Program-made: the position numbers and the translations under genes
Part shown: piece by piece, positions 1 through 5,869 of the stretch
Position numbering within the stretch: the first letter of the stretch is position 1
Layout of the letters: each line of letters starts with the position of its first letter
Notes under the pieces: model-generated
Told to the model about the DNA's origin: nothing
The model's input: only the letters and a program-made list of their open reading frames with translations
Database searches by the model: none
NCBI GenBank assembly: GCA_022508635.1
Contig: JAFLUV010000033.1
Location: forward strand, 1 to 12,192
Direction: 5' to 3'
Length of the DNA: 12,192 bases
Source: Prevotellaceae bacterium
GTDB taxonomy: Bacteria; Bacteroidota; Bacteroidia; Bacteroidales; Bacteroidaceae

Positions 1-69
1 TGGTACATCCATTCTATAGAGAGTGGTACATCCATTCTATAGAGAGTGGTACATCTATTCTATAGAGAG
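1..69. repeat. Three tandem copies of a 23-bp repeat
   Basis: Copies lie at 1-23, 24-46 and 47-69. The first two are identical and the third differs by one base (C to T at its tenth position, 56). Each copy begins TGGTACATC and holds the 8-bp palindrome TCTATAGA. A unit of 23 bp is not a multiple of three and the minus-strand reading meets TAG in each repeat, so the array is not coding. It lies just downstream of the HEPN gene, and the array may continue beyond the window edge. There are no spacers, so this is not a CRISPR array. Its function is unknown; a slippage-generated minisatellite is the simplest reading. Confidence 0.9.
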
Positions 70-77
70 TGCCACTC

Positions 78-323
78 CTACAATTGATAAATGTAATTTT
101 GGATTTTTTCTATAAGCAAACGCGTCGGTTCGATTCTCTGAGCGATGTCTCTCTCTGTAGCGTTATAGGTGCAATTGTAGTCTGCTTTCTCTCGCAATCC
201 TTGCAGACGCGAGTAGTGCCTGCCATCGTCAATTGAAAAAATACCCGTAGTTACATAGTACTGACCGAATGCACCTACTGCTCCTCGATGGGAACTAATC
301 TCATGACCATCATTAAGGCTCAT
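78..323 (-). CDS. HEPN-domain protein, internally shortened (toxin partner of MNT nucleotidyltransferase)
   Basis: This 81-residue protein matches the C-terminal half of the HEPN family. After MSLND the sequence jumps straight to SSHRGAVGAFGQYYV, which resembles the middle of full-length HEPN proteins (the stretch after the second long helix). It then continues to the conserved LREKADYN (R44, D48, Y49) and a closing helix. Full-length relatives in Bacteroidales are about 130 residues and, from memory of the family, often start with a similar MSLN. About 50 residues carrying the first helices therefore seem to be missing in frame, with both ends of the protein kept. HEPN proteins paired with MNT enzymes are usually RNase toxins or substrate-binding partners. 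With half the helical bundle gone, this one may be inactive or act differently. The ATG overlaps the upstream stop as ATGA, so translation is coupled. The HEPN assignment is fairly sure; present function is unknown. Confidence 0.75.
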   Translation of the reverse strand: MSLNDGHEISSHRGAVGAFGQYYVTTGIFSIDDGRHYSRLQGLREKADYNCTYNATERDIAQRIEPTRLLIEKIQNYIYQL

Positions 324-637
324 ACCAACACAATCTTGTCGTGTTCAACATTCTTATGGAAAGGCAAAAAGGAAATGGCCTCCCAGTCCTTCTTCGTATA
401 TATCTGAGGATTGATAAGCTCGCCTATATTCCAGCCAAGCATGGTGAAAGGAAATGACACGTTATCGTAATCGCTGTCGGTCAGCTCTGGTTTGTCGAGT
501 AAAATGAGCAAATCCCAGTCGCTGCCTTTATGAGCATCGCCTCGTGCCTGTGACCCGTAGAGCAATAGCGTACTCCCATTAGGTAATGTGGTACTGGCAA
601 CTTGTCGAATGTTGTCAATAACTTGACTCTTTTCCAT
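320..637 (-). CDS. MNT-type nucleotidyltransferase (antitoxin of MNT/HEPN pair)
   Basis: This 105-residue protein of the minimal nucleotidyltransferase (pol beta-like) fold has YGSQARGDAHKGSDWDLLIL at about 27-46. That stretch contains the full GSx10DxD signature (G28, S29, D40, D42), which binds nucleotide and metal, so the active site looks intact. The length is normal for this family. The chosen ATG at 637 lies directly before MEKSQVID, the usual kind of N-terminus; the frame stays open upstream but that part is unlike the family and holds the promoter. In studied MntA-HepT systems the MNT partner neutralises the HEPN toxin by AMPylation; whether that holds here is inference. It is followed by the HEPN gene with a 4-bp ATGA overlap and is preceded by its own consensus promoter, so the pair is independent of the operon upstream. 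Confidence 0.88.
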   Translation of the reverse strand: MEKSQVIDNIRQVASTTLPNGSTLLLYGSQARGDAHKGSDWDLLILLDKPELTDSDYDNVSFPFTMLGWNIGELINPQIYTKKDWEAISFLPFHKNVEHDKIVLV

Positions 638-668
638 ATATATATCACTCGTTCTTGATCCTCGCAGA

Positions 669-699
669 CAAAGGTAATAATAAAAAACCAAACGGCAAA
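669..699 (-). promoter_or_regulatory. Bacteroidales promoter for the MNT/HEPN pair
   Basis: Read on the minus strand, TTTG (699-696) is followed after exactly 19 bases by TACCTTTG (676-669). This matches the TTTG-N19-TAnnTTTG consensus recognised by the primary sigma factor of Bacteroides. The -7 box lies about 31 bases upstream of the ATG at 637, leaving room for a short leader. It gives the pair a transcript separate from the genes to its right. Confidence 0.75.
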
Positions 700-757
700 A
701 CGAATCAAGGGATTTCTGGGTGATGGTACGATGTTTAATGATTTCTTTGTGTTTAAA

Positions 758-801
758 CAAATAAATGGCCTGGAAAATCAGATCTCCAGGCCACTTATTT
801 G
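758..801 (-). terminator. Hairpin terminator of the minus-strand operon
   Basis: A 17-bp inverted repeat pairs 758-774 with 785-801 around a 10-base loop. The core GGCCTGGA/TCCAGGCC is perfect. The only imperfect pair (765 with 794) is a U-G wobble when read as minus-strand RNA and an A-C mismatch on the plus strand, which favours minus-strand use. On the minus strand the GC-rich core is followed by the U-rich run ATTTATTTGTTTAAAC. It sits 22 bases past the stop of the last operon gene and before the MNT promoter. Confidence 0.75.
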
Positions 802-833
802 TGTCTGTCTGACAAGATATTGTCAGACAGACA
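802..833 (-). other. Perfect 13-bp stem-loop overlapping the stop codon
   Basis: TGTCTGTCTGACA (802-814) and its exact complement (821-833) enclose a 6-base loop. The right arm contains the TGA stop (825-823) and the last codons of the upstream gene, and the left arm abuts the terminator hairpin at 758-801. It may strengthen termination or protect the 3' end of the message; the sequence alone cannot decide which. Confidence 0.7.
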
Positions 834-1296
834 GTATTTCGTCTCCACTCCAGCCGTGTCCTAAATCCCAATGCTCGTCATAGACAAACTCGAAACAGGG
901 TAGGTGGAAGTGTTGCTCGATGAGGGCTGTGAGCTGTTCTTGGACAGGTTCTGCCCAATGTCCTACAAGGACAATGAACCGGTCAATGTTCCATGCCACG
1001 CGACCGCGGGGGACCTGCGTGTAGTCTCCCTTGAACTTTGTCTCCTCATGTTTGGCTTGCGCGCAAAAATACTCTTTAGCCCATACCTGCCGGTGCAGAT
1101 GCGGATAGTTGATGAAAGGCAAACCTTTCTCCGCTGCATCTTCTGCCATCTTTGGCGTCAGTTCCTGTCGGCGTACACCGAAGAAGGTATTGTCGGACGG
1201 GTCATACCAGAAGATACCTATCTGGGGCATTTCGTCGTCGAAGCGTGCCATGTCAGACATTTGCATGTCGTGCAGATGGGCGTCGAGGTGCGTCAT
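823..1296 (-). CDS. Conserved protein of unknown function, last gene of the sugar/redox operon
   Basis: This is a soluble protein of about 157 residues with no signal peptide or membrane segment. Recognisable blocks are IGIFWYDP near the N-terminus, GDYTQVPRGRVAW in the middle and DEHWDLGHGWS at the C-terminus. I recall a Bacteroidales family of uncharacterised proteins with this layout, but know of no assigned function or fold. The start is uncertain. The frame opens with a TTG at 1305, the first ATG is at 1296, and a further ATG at 1230 lies right before the conserved IGIFWYDP block. I chose 1296 because it lies 18 bases after the stop of the gene upstream. The short gap implies co-transcription with the TIM-barrel gene, although this protein looks cytoplasmic whereas its operon partners are exported. 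The stop lies inside a hairpin. Confidence 0.75.
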   Translation of the reverse strand: MTHLDAHLHDMQMSDMARFDDEMPQIGIFWYDPSDNTFFGVRRQELTPKMAEDAAEKGLPFINYPHLHRQVWAKEYFCAQAKHEETKFKGDYTQVPRGRVAWNIDRFIVLVGHWAEPVQEQLTALIEQHFHLPCFEFVYDEHWDLGHGWSGDEILSV

Positions 1297-1314
1297 GAGC
1301 GGCAAATGGGGGAT

Positions 1315-2220
1315 TTATGCTTCTTCCCACTGCTTGCGAAGCAGATCTACGGCGTTTGTCAGAACGGTAGCAGGATCGCCTTCACGACCACACTCGAAGC
1401 TGACGAAACCTTCATAGCCCAGCTCCTTGAGGGCACGGAAGCCATTGCGGTAGTCATCCTTTTCACCATCCTCTCCGGGTGTCAGACGGCGCCCACGGCT
1501 GGCAATGTGTACGTGTTGCAGGTATTCATTGCCGGCTGCCATGAAGGCTGCATAGTCGGAAGGTTCTTCCTTCATGTGCCAGAAGTCACCCATGCACTTC
1601 ACGCCCTTGCTGTCTGCATCGCGGCAGATGGCAGCTGCATCGGCAACGAGACGCAAATAGAAGCATTCGGCACGGTTCAGCGGCTCCAGGATAACGGTCG
1701 TGCCGCACTGCAAGGCAAATTCGCCCAGCTCGTGCAGCTGCTCGCAGAGATAGTTACGCGTGTCCATCGTGTGTGGGCGGCAGGGAGTCTGTCCGTTGAA
1801 GGCAGGCACCATGATGACACCGCAGGAGTTCACCTTGCCGGCAGCCTCGATAATTTCGCGCATCGTGCGGTCGAAGTTGTCCTTCTGCTCGTCTTCCGCC
1901 AGAATGAAGCCGTCGAATCCCGCGCAGATAGCACCCATGCGGATGTTGCGACCCTCCAGAGCCTTGTTTATCTCGTCCGCACGACCTGCCAGCCCGCGTC
2001 CGCCTACCTCGATGCCTGTCACACCGAGGCTCTCGATGAAGTCGAGCTTCTCCTGAAGCGTATTACCCGGGGTAACACCCTCCTGGAAGCAGAGGTTGAG
2101 CGGGGTTGATGCCTTTTTTACTTCCGGCTTGGGTGTGCAGGAAGCAAGCAGGGTGGTGGGAGCCAGTGCTGCCGTAGCAGCACCGGTCACAGAACTTATT
2201 ATGAAATTACGTCGTTTCAT
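1315..2220 (-). CDS. Tat-type lipoprotein, sugar phosphate isomerase/epimerase-like TIM barrel
   Basis: This 301-residue protein has the N-terminus MKRRNFIISS, a twin-arginine pattern, then a hydrophobic stretch ending in the lipobox LASC (C28). It is probably exported folded and lipid-anchored. The body fits the AP-endonuclease-2/xylose-isomerase-like barrel. Candidate metal ligands sit where the family has them: E179 in LEPLNR, D212 and H215 in GDFWHMKEE, H236/H238 in HVHIAS and E276 in SFEC. Relatives isomerise or epimerise sugars and keto-sugars, and often sit beside Gfo/Idh/MocA dehydrogenases as here. The substrate is unknown. The ATG at 2220 is chosen because it begins the Tat signal; the frame is open upstream only into the previous gene. 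The gap to that gene is 74 bases and to the next gene 18, so an operon is likely. Confidence 0.87.
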   Translation of the reverse strand: MKRRNFIISSVTGAATAALAPTTLLASCTPKPEVKKASTPLNLCFQEGVTPGNTLQEKLDFIESLGVTGIEVGGRGLAGRADEINKALEGRNIRMGAICAGFDGFILAEDEQKDNFDRTMREIIEAAGKVNSCGVIMVPAFNGQTPCRPHTMDTRNYLCEQLHELGEFALQCGTTVILEPLNRAECFYLRLVADAAAICRDADSKGVKCMGDFWHMKEEPSDYAAFMAAGNEYLQHVHIASRGRRLTPGEDGEKDDYRNGFRALKELGYEGFVSFECGREGDPATVLTNAVDLLRKQWEEA

Positions 2221-2294
2221 GTTTGAGTATTGATTCTTATTGTTGTATGTCGCAAAGTTCCTTCCCTTCCGGAGAGGTCGGGAAGAGCTGCTTC

Positions 2295-3635
2295 TTATTT
2301 CCCGGGTACAGGTACGGTCATTGATGCCAGGTCGAGCGGACCGAGTTCGAGCTTTTCCGGCATGAGGTCTTGGGCAGACTGTGTCATCTCGTCCCATGTC
2401 ACAGTGCTGCCAGTGTAGGCTGCTTCGCGACCCATGATGCCTGCCATGCAGGAGGTAGCACACTCAGTAGCTTCTTCGTGAGCCGTACCTTTGCGGATGT
2501 GGTTCACCCAGTCTACGTGCTCCAATGTGTAGGGGTCGTGTTGCTGGAACTCTTGGCGGGCAGCCTCTTCGTCATACTTCCAGATAACGTTGCCCTGCAA
2601 GTCCTTTATCTCGTTGGTCTCGCTGTCCCAGCTGCCCTTGGTGCCTTGGATGAACTCGCTGACCTTGCTGCTGCAACCGTCGATCTGGCGGCACATGGAG
2701 TGCATGTGTATGCCATTCTCCATTGTAAAGTCTGTGCTGAAGCAGTCGTACTGGTCGCCTGTGACGCGGCGGTGGCGTGCACCGAAAGCTGTTGCTGAAA
2801 CGGGCTTCAGACCGCTCATCCACAGGAACACGTCAATGTTGTGCACGTGCTGCTCAATGATATGGTCACCGCTCAGCCATTTCCAGTTCACCCAGTCGCG
2901 GATGTTCCACTCCATGTCCGACCATCCTTCCTCACGCTGACGGTACCACAGCATACCTTGGTTCCAGTAAACGTTGCCGCCGGTGATTTCGCCGATGAGA
3001 CCAGCCTGTATCTGCTTGTTGGCCTCCACATAGCGACGTTCGTGGTGACGCTGTGTGCCGACCACGACACTCAGGCCCTTTGCCTGAGCCTGCTTGGCAG
3101 TTGCCATTACGGAACGATAGCCTTTGGGGTCGATGGCGATGGGTTTTTCGAGGAAGGAGTGTACGCCCTTCTCTGTTGCATATCTGAAGTGTTCGGGACG
3201 GAATGCGGGAGGCGTAGTGAGGATAACCATATCAACACCGGCATCAATTACTTGCTTGTAGGAATCGAAGCCGATGAAGCACTTGTCCTCGGGCACTTCC
3301 TGTCCGCGTTCGTTCTTCAGGCGTTCGCGCACGTCGTTGAGACGGTCGGCAAATACGTCGCCAAGAGCAACCACGGTGATATTGTCAGCAGCATTCAGCA
3401 GATTGATGACCGCACCGCTGCCACGACCGCCACAGCCAACGAGACCGACTTTCAGCTCACGTCCGTCAACGGCCTTGTCGGGAAGTTCGGGTACATAGTA
3501 TTCGCCCTCCTTCTTAAGGGGTGTGAGCTTGTTGCCAGAACAGCTGGCGAACAGTGTGGGTGCTGCCATTGCTGCTGCACCTACGGTAGCAGCGCCGGCC
3601 AAAAAGCGGCGCCTGCTTATTCCTTCTTCTTTCAT
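2295..3635 (-). CDS. Tat-exported lipoprotein, Gfo/Idh/MocA family oxidoreductase
   Basis: This 446-residue protein starts with the Tat signal ISRRRFLAGA (R8-R10), an alanine-rich stretch and the lipobox FASC (C32). The mature part opens with a Rossmann dinucleotide fold (VGLVGCGGRGSG, about 63-74). The family signature EKP follows at 163-165 and the C-terminal catalytic block GDHIIEQHVHNID at 256-268. Members oxidise or reduce sugars with NAD(P), and exported ones such as Zymomonas glucose-fructose oxidoreductase carry a tightly bound cofactor through the Tat route. The same is plausible here but is inferred. The block around H263-H265 is typical of dehydrogenases, and I see no reason to prefer the related GH109 glycosidases. 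Its position between a multiheme cytochrome and a TIM-barrel isomerase suggests oxidation of a sugar or glycoside in the cell envelope. The substrate is unknown. Confidence 0.9.
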   Translation of the reverse strand: MKEEGISRRRFLAGAATVGAAAMAAPTLFASCSGNKLTPLKKEGEYYVPELPDKAVDGRELKVGLVGCGGRGSGAVINLLNAADNITVVALGDVFADRLNDVRERLKNERGQEVPEDKCFIGFDSYKQVIDAGVDMVILTTPPAFRPEHFRYATEKGVHSFLEKPIAIDPKGYRSVMATAKQAQAKGLSVVVGTQRHHERRYVEANKQIQAGLIGEITGGNVYWNQGMLWYRQREEGWSDMEWNIRDWVNWKWLSGDHIIEQHVHNIDVFLWMSGLKPVSATAFGARHRRVTGDQYDCFSTDFTMENGIHMHSMCRQIDGCSSKVSEFIQGTKGSWDSETNEIKDLQGNVIWKYDEEAARQEFQQHDPYTLEHVDWVNHIRKGTAHEEATECATSCMAGIMGREAAYTGSTVTWDEMTQSAQDLMPEKLELGPLDLASMTVPVPGK

Positions 3636-3686
3636 AGTTAATGGTTTGTTTTTTATAGTTACTATTATCTTGATTATTATGCTGTA

Positions 3687-5201
3687 TTAGTTTTTATAGT
3701 CCTCTGCCTCGCAGACAACGCGGAAACCGATGCCTTTGATGTCGCTCAGCCACCAGATGCTCTTCGGGTTCTGCGGGTCGGTCTTGAGCCATGCTTCGTA
3801 ATCGCTATGTCGGCGTGCAGCACAGCGTAGTTCGCTGGCATCGTCTTGATAGCAGCCGCCACGCACCACGTAGTCTGTGCCTGTGGCAGGCCCTTTCGGG
3901 TCGACAACGTTGGAGCCGGCCTTTTCGTAGGCATCTTCTGCATACCAGTCTTGACAATACTCCATCACATTCCCCAGCATGTTGCGGAGGCCAAAGGGAT
4001 TGGCTGCAACGCGCGAAGGTTCCTGAGTACGGTTCTTACTGTTGAGGGCGTATATGGCATAGCGGTTTATAGTCGTTGTGTCGGCACCGAAGATATTGTT
4101 CCACAATCCTTCGCTCGAGTAGGCCGAAGGGCTGCCTTCAAAGAAATAGGGAGAGTCTGTTCCGCCACGAGCCGCATACTCCCATTCGGCTTCCGTCGGC
4201 AAGCGGTAGTGGCGTCCCGTCTTTAAGCTGAGCCACTGGCAGAAGGTCTCGGCGGCGTAGTGCGTCATAGTGATAGCCGGACGACTGCCCATGCCCCATC
4301 CTTGGTCGGGCATGCCGAAGGGTGGGGTAGGACCGGACACCGCATCCACATCGGGGCGGCTGTTGTTGGCATAGATGGTTTCGGGTTTTGTACGACCCTC
4401 GGACATCGTTTCGACATAGAATGCCCAATACTGATCCCAAGTCACTTCCATCTCTGCCATGAAGAACGGCGAGACGGTGACTTCGTGAGCCGGGTATTCG
4501 TCCGGCCGACTAAACTTGTCACCCTTCTTGCTGCCCATCGTGAATGTTCCGCCCGGCACTGCAATCATGCTGATAGCGGCACGGGTGCCTGGAATGGTCT
4601 CAATGAAGTTTGTGAAGGATGTCACCGAAGCAGGCTCCGTATAAACGGGTCCTGTTGTGTCGACTGGAGCAGATGTCATTTTCTCATGCTTGTAGCCAGA
4701 CAGAAAATGTCCGGCATCCAAATGACAACTCACGCATTGCAACCCCAGTTTTTCCTCGTTCTCCTCATAATAGAGATGTGCTGCCACGCCGTCGTCTGTG
4801 ATGTCTTGCGGGAAGATGTTTGTGTGGCATTTTTTGCACGAAGCATTATAGACGATGTGCGGAGCATACTCTGCTGTACGCTTGCTCTCGAAGTCGAAGT
4901 CCTCCTTGTCGTGCGTCAAGTACATCCATACATCGTGCAAACCTGTTGTTGCCTTAGCCCAGTAGTAATGTGGTGTTCCCTCCGGTGGCAGATGGCAGTC
5001 AACACAATTCGCCTGTACGCCGCTTCCGTTTGCAAAGTGTATGCTTTGTTTCCAGCTTGTCTCTGCCTCCGGGTGTACATGGCAAGCCATGCAGGATGAA
5101 TTGGTCGAGGTGATATGGCTGGTATAGAGGGCTGCCAGCACCAGTACGATGCCAAAACACGTACCGCCCAGTGCTGCACAAAATAGTTTTTTCTTTGTCA
5201 T
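3687..5201 (-). CDS. Tetraheme NapC/NirT-type cytochrome c fused to an FGE-like (SUMF1) domain
   Basis: This is a 504-residue protein. An N-terminal anchor (about 6-29) is followed by four heme-binding CxxCH motifs: CMACH 37-41, CVDCH 66-70, CKKCH 122-126 and CVSCH 156-160. The stretch around H55 to SGVQANCVDCHLP is typical of the NapC/NirT/NrfH family, which takes electrons from membrane quinol to periplasmic enzymes. The CxxCHxM methionine near heme 1 in that family is H43 here. From about 211 (MIAVPGGTFTMGS) to about 498 runs a formylglycine-generating-enzyme-like domain with PTEAEWEYAARGG, GNVMEYCQDWY, VVRGGCYQDD, RCAAR and GIGFRVV. The two active-site cysteines of true FGE, expected between the RGG and RCAAR blocks, are not there (QDDASEL instead), so sulfatase activation is unlikely. 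The SUMF1 fold may instead bind a ligand or partner. The gene is 51 bases upstream of the oxidoreductase and 58 bases downstream of the small secreted protein. Confidence 0.88.
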   Translation of the reverse strand: MTKKKLFCAALGGTCFGIVLVLAALYTSHITSTNSSCMACHVHPEAETSWKQSIHFANGSGVQANCVDCHLPPEGTPHYYWAKATTGLHDVWMYLTHDKEDFDFESKRTAEYAPHIVYNASCKKCHTNIFPQDITDDGVAAHLYYEENEEKLGLQCVSCHLDAGHFLSGYKHEKMTSAPVDTTGPVYTEPASVTSFTNFIETIPGTRAAISMIAVPGGTFTMGSKKGDKFSRPDEYPAHEVTVSPFFMAEMEVTWDQYWAFYVETMSEGRTKPETIYANNSRPDVDAVSGPTPPFGMPDQGWGMGSRPAITMTHYAAETFCQWLSLKTGRHYRLPTEAEWEYAARGGTDSPYFFEGSPSAYSSEGLWNNIFGADTTTINRYAIYALNSKNRTQEPSRVAANPFGLRNMLGNVMEYCQDWYAEDAYEKAGSNVVDPKGPATGTDYVVRGGCYQDDASELRCAARRHSDYEAWLKTDPQNPKSIWWLSDIKGIGFRVVCEAEDYKN

Positions 5202-5246
5202 ATATAATCTAAATATAATTAAATTAGTTAATGTATCTTTCCTTCA

Positions 5247-5292
5247 GAGGGCAGTCTTTTCATTGTGAGGAGGGCAGTCTTTTCATTGTGAG
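5247..5292. repeat. Perfect 23-bp tandem duplication across the 3' end of the gene at 5260-5682
   Basis: Bases 5247-5269 and 5270-5292 are identical, each starting GAGGGCAGTC. Because 23 is not a multiple of three, the extra copy shifts the frame and places the TGA used as stop within the second repeat. Removing one copy would extend the reading frame to a TAA at 5230-5228, giving a C-terminus LPSEGKIH in place of LPSSQ. Confidence 0.92.
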
Positions 5293-5682
5293 TTCTCCAG
5301 GAATCTTCACTAATTTCTTGCCTTGCGTGCGTTTCACGGCGTTGTATCCCGTGAATTTCAGCTGGTAAGTGGAATCAGAAATCTGTGTCAGTGTCAGCTT
5401 CTGGTCTTCGCTGCCCAAATCATTGGCAATAGTCAGGGTGGCATGTTCGTCATCCTTGATGTCGAAGCCAACTACATACCATACGCCATAGATGTTGCCA
5501 CCAAGGAAACCATTCATCGGCCCGAATGCCTCGAGCCCCGGCACCTCGATGCTTTCTTCATAAAGATCAAGAACCAAGTCTATTTTCTCTTCCGGACAAA
5601 AAAGGCGGAGCTTCCATGGCTGTTTACCAAGAACTCCGGTGAAGATGCCTAACAACACTGCTATTGTTGCCCTTCTTTTCAT
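5260..5682 (-). CDS. Small secreted protein of unknown function, first gene of the minus-strand operon
   Basis: This 140-residue protein has a basic, hydrophobic N-terminus (MKRRATIAVLLGIFTGVLG) that fits a signal peptide, although no clear cleavage site or lipobox cysteine is visible; C29 lies too far into the mature part to be a lipobox. The remainder looks beta-rich, with alternating stretches such as ATLTIAND and KLTLTQISDSTYQLKFTG, and could be a small periplasmic beta-barrel or beta-sandwich. I do not recognise the family. The ATG at 5682 is about 43 bases downstream of a -7 box. Its last codons were altered by the 23-bp tandem duplication. The 58-base gap to the cytochrome gene has no promoter or terminator that I can see, so it probably leads the operon and may be a partner of the cytochrome. 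Confidence 0.75.
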   Translation of the reverse strand: MKRRATIAVLLGIFTGVLGKQPWKLRLFCPEEKIDLVLDLYEESIEVPGLEAFGPMNGFLGGNIYGVWYVVGFDIKDDEHATLTIANDLGSEDQKLTLTQISDSTYQLKFTGYNAVKRTQGKKLVKIPGELTMKRLPSSQ

Positions 5683-5724
5683 GTAGCGCTTTGTGTTTTG
5701 CTTATTTAAACCCTTAAACTCCTA

Positions 5725-5732
5725 CAAAGTTA
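5725..5732 (-). promoter_or_regulatory. -7 promoter box for the minus-strand operon
   Basis: Minus-strand TAACTTTG (5732-5725) matches TAnnTTTG and lies about 43 bases before the ATG at 5682. No TTTG is found at the expected -33 position 19 bases further upstream, so the promoter may be weak or helped by an activator. It is divergent from the box at 5830-5837, with both inside a 187-base gap. Confidence 0.5.
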
Positions 5733-5805
5733 GCAAAAATAGCATTAAGTTGTATGTTTCTATATGCATAAGATGGGGAATTTTATATATAAAAAACAGA
5801 AAACG

Positions 5806-5837
5806 TTTCTTTTTTAACATAAATTGTCGTATCTTTG
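5806..5837 (+). promoter_or_regulatory. Promoter of the glycogen synthase-glgP transcript
   Basis: TATCTTTG (5830-5837) is a full match to the Bacteroidales -7 box TAnnTTTG. A partial -33 element, TTTC at 5806-5809, lies 20 bases upstream. The box is about 32 bases before the chosen ATG, giving a short leader of roughly 25 bases. Confidence 0.65.
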
Positions 5838-5869
5838 CGCCCGAATTTAAGAGAAGACATAGCTTGTTC

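Noticed and set aside
1..69. CRISPR array
   Set aside because: The 23-bp copies are directly adjacent with no spacers, and no cas gene is present.
638..871. Upstream extension of the nucleotidyltransferase frame
   Set aside because: The extra 78 residues are unlike the family, overlap the terminator and promoter, and the ATG at 637 gives the normal protein.
904..2109. Long plus-strand open frame (about 401 codons) opposite the TIM-barrel gene and the unknown protein
   Set aside because: It is antisense to two genes with clear family motifs, its translation shows no coherent domain, and it spans both genes and the gap between them. It is a codon-bias shadow.
2221..2463. Upstream extension of the TIM-barrel gene frame
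   Set aside because: It runs into the oxidoreductase gene and would put the Tat lipoprotein signal in the middle of the protein.
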